Translations under genes and position numbers: made by a program
The notes under the pieces: model-generated
Databases searched by the model: none
Told to the model about the DNA's origin: nothing
What the model saw: only the letters and a program-made list of their open reading frames with translations
Shown here: in pieces, positions 52,320 through 53,908 of the stretch
Numbering within the stretch: the first letter of the stretch is position 1
Layout of the letters: every line of letters begins with the position of its first letter
Origin: an uncultured Ruminococcus sp.
GTDB taxonomy: Bacteria; Bacillota; Clostridia; Oscillospirales; Acutalibacteraceae
Direction of reading: 5' to 3'
NCBI GenBank assembly: GCA_902766885.1
Contig: CACXFS010000016.1
Coordinates: forward strand, 1 to 53,908
Length of the DNA: 53,908 nucleotides

Positions 52320-53420
52320 ATGGCTTTTGAACTGGAATTGGAAAATGAGTATATGCCTAAAATTAAGGTTATAGGTGTCGGCGGAGGCGGCGGAAATGCC
52401 GTTAACCGAATGGTAGCAATGGAAGTTAAGAATGTTGAATTTATTGCAATTAATACAGATGAGCACGTTTTAAGACTTTCAAAAGCTTCTCAGAAAGTAC
52501 AGATTGGTGAAAAACTTACAAGAGGCAAGGGCGCAGGCTCAATGCCCGCAATCGGTCAGAGTGCCGCTGAGGAAAGCAAGGACGAAATTGCAGCTCTCCT
52601 TAAAGATACCGATATGGTGTTCGTTACCGCAGGTATGGGCGGCGGAACAGGTACAGGTGCCGCTCCCGTTGTTGCTAAAATCGCAAAGGATATGGGAATC
52701 CTCACAGTCGGTGTAGTTACAAAGCCGTTTGCTTTTGAGGGCAAGAGAAGAATGACTCAGGCTGAGCAGGGTATTGCAGAGCTTTCAGCATGTGTTGATT
52801 CACTCATCATCGTTCCCAACGAAAGACTTAAATATGTTTCAGATACAAGCATCACACTTCAGAATGCATTTGAAATTGCAGACGACGTTTTAAGACAGGG
52901 TGTTCAGAGTATTTCCGACCTCATTCTTCTTCCCGGTCTTGTAAACCTCGACTTTGCAGACGTTACTTCCGTAATGAAGGACGCAGGCTACGCTCATATG
53001 GGTATGGGCAGTGCAACAGGCAAGGACAAGGCTACAGTTGCGGCAGACAAGGCTGTTTCAAGCCCGCTTCTTGAAACCTCAATTGACGGTGCAAAGGGCG
53101 TTATCATCAACATAACAGCTTCCGCTGATGTAAGTCTTGACGATATCGACGCTGCTTCAACAATGATTAAGGATAAGGTTTCCGAGGACGCTAACATCAT
53201 CTGGGGTGCTGTAATCGACGATAAGATGGAGGACGAAATGAGCGTAACCGTTATCGCAACAGGCTTTAACGGCGACGGTCAGATTGCTAAGAAAAAACTT
53301 GAGAATGAGTCTGTAATCGTTGACAAAGATGACGATGCTCCTGTTTCGAATTCTACAAAGGATAAGACAGACGACGAGGATGATACATTCTACGATATTA
53401 TGTCTATCTTCAACAAGTAA
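52320..53420 (+). CDS. ftsZ: cell division GTPase FtsZ
   Basis: 366 residues. GTP-binding [15 protein letters not shown] and the tubulin signature GGGTGTGA (107-114), synergy loop [22 protein letters not shown], an acidic linker and a C-terminal peptide [12 protein letters not shown] that replaces the usual DIPxFLR. FtsZ forms the division ring; the C-terminal peptide would contact FtsA or SepF. The ATG at 52320 follows AAGGAGG; an upstream start at 52251 lies in the promoter. ftsA is not next to it. Confidence 0.97.
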   Translation: MAFELELENEYMPKIKVIGVGGGGGNAVNRMVAMEVKNVEFIAINTDEHVLRLSKASQKVQIGEKLTRGKGAGSMPAIGQSAAEESKDEIAALLKDTDMVFVTAGMGGGTGTGAAPVVAKIAKDMGILTVGVVTKPFAFEGKRRMTQAEQGIAELSACVDSLIIVPNERLKYVSDTSITLQNAFEIADDVLRQGVQSISDLILLPGLVNLDFADVTSVMKDAGYAHMGMGSATGKDKATVAADKAVSSPLLETSIDGAKGVIINITASADVSLDDIDAASTMIKDKVSEDANIIWGAVIDDKMEDEMSVTVIATGFNGDGQIAKKKLENESVIVDKDDDAPVSNSTKDKTDDEDDTFYDIMSIFNK

Positions 53421-53454
53421 TAATTTATTAGTCATTTTACTTATAGTTTTCATA

Positions 53455-53490
53455 AAAAAGCGACGGTTTGATGCCGTCGCTTTTTGGTGT
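53455..53490 (+). terminator. terminator of ftsZ
   Basis: Perfect 12-bp stem AAAAAGCGACGG / CCGTCGCTTTTT, 7-base loop. Ends the division cluster. Bases from here to the window end hold repeats only. Confidence 0.88.
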
Positions 53491-53547
53491 TGTTCTTTTT
53501 TTTATTATGTAAAATTGCCGGTCGCTTAATAAGCAAAATCATAATTT

Positions 53548-53644
53548 GCCGAGTGCCTCGGCGGGCAAATCGAGTGGAAAAGTCGGATAATGAGGTAAAA
53601 ACGGCTGCCCGAATTATACATTGATAAATAGGTAACGTTTCGGG
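53548..53644 (+). repeat. RepA copy 4 (97 bp, rightward)
   Basis: GCCGAGTGCCTCGGC, GGGCAAATCGAGTGGAAAA, AACGGCTGCCCGAATT, GGTAACGTTTCGGG. Same length and order as copy 3. It joins a GGGACGTC ... CGTCCCCTACGG hairpin module (53642-53670). Confidence 0.8.
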
Positions 53645-53697
53645 ACGTCAGGGATGCCGTCCCCTACGGATATAGAAGAAACGTTTGTATTTCAGTT

Positions 53698-53861
53698 GTA
53701 GGGACACGGCGTGCCGTGTCCGTATTGACTATCAATTTTAACCGATTATATCATCATTATATTAACAAACAAACCTTTCCGTAGGGGACGGCTTCCCAGA
53801 CGTCCCGTTCACAAAAATTGCGTTGCAATTTTTGTGTGGACACGGAGTGAGTATCCCTACG
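53698..53861. repeat. RepB copy 2 (about 164 bp)
   Basis: Same order as copy 1: GTAGGGACACGGCGTGCCGTG-type left end, a divergent middle, the shared AACAAACAAACCTTTCCGTAGGGG stretch, the GGGGACG ... CGTCCC hairpin, the 12/3/12 stem-loop at 53810-53836, and an outer end TATCCCTACG. The right end is altered (GGAGTGAG in place of GGCACGCC), so its terminal inverted repeats no longer match. Confidence 0.7.
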
Positions 53862-53908
53862 TTGACAGATGACGTAAAGTAGTATCTTGCCTAAGAATCA
53901 GAAAAATG

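Noticed and set aside
1-53908. Circular plasmid or phage genome suggested by matching ends
   Set aside because: Gene content is essential chromosomal (ffh, era, ftsZ, murA, rpsP) with no replication, partition or phage genes.

Overview
The window is a chromosomal segment from a low-to-moderate GC, endospore-lineage Gram-positive bacterium, most likely in the Oscillospiraceae/Ruminococcaceae (Clostridia). The evidence is YqfC, YqfD and YlbJ-type sporulation genes, a Firmicutes-type ylxM-ffh-rpsP-khpA cluster, strong GGAGG ribosome sites with TTGACA/TATAAT promoters, and a secreted protein with a type I dockerin. The taxonomic placement is inference; no rRNA or tRNA gene is present.

Layout. 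0.2-2.5 kb: a leftward polar amino acid ABC importer (binding lipoprotein, permease, ATPase). 2.7-3.9 kb: an alkaline phosphatase lipoprotein. 4.0-6.4 kb: an Lsa-type ABC-F ribosome protection gene behind a promoter, a 6-codon leader ORF and a terminator hairpin, followed by a HAD phosphatase. 6.5-8.2 kb: a membrane protein whose GDPD-like domain has lost its catalytic residues. 8.3-10.3 kb: a dockerin/S41 peptidase protein (leftward). 10.4-12.8 kb: the SRP operon ylxM-ffh-rpsP-khpA (leftward). 13.1-20.9 kb: phoH, ybeY, dgkA, era, yqzL (a small gene overlapping recO), recO, mutS2, rimM, trmD. 21.0-25.3 kb: ptsH, uvrC, rsmD-coaD and a coiled-coil gene. 25.6-27.9 kb: a secreted, C-terminally anchored tandem nitrilase-fold protein. 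27.9-31.4 kb: ylbJ-like, asnB and a PAP2 phosphatase (leftward). 31.5-37.6 kb: yqfC, yqfD, ymdB, fakA, recG. 37.9-40.5 kb: a D,D-carboxypeptidase, nrdR and an unknown membrane protein. 40.8-53.4 kb: a division and cell wall cluster, mraZ, rsmH, ftsL-like, PASTA-PBP, mraY, ftsW, murG, murA, ftsQ, ftsZ, without murB, murC, murD, murE or murF.

The intergenic spaces carry a modular family of palindromic repeats. One unit (RepA) is 97-99 bp with four full copies and a hybrid; another (RepB) is about 165 bp with two copies, one having perfect 22-bp terminal inverted repeats; there are also several short hairpins beginning TGTAGGG or TGTAGC. In two places the repeat starts on the stop codon of the upstream gene. 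A 12/3/12 stem-loop inside these elements differs between copies by five paired substitutions.

The best candidates for new biology are the leader-peptide/attenuator arrangement upstream of the Lsa-type gene, the degenerate GDPD membrane protein, the surface-anchored double nitrilase, the dockerin peptidase with an internal calcium-loop-like insert, the tyrosine-rich acidic tail on FtsQ, and the repeat family. All gene functions are read from motifs and neighbours by eye; nothing was searched or computed.
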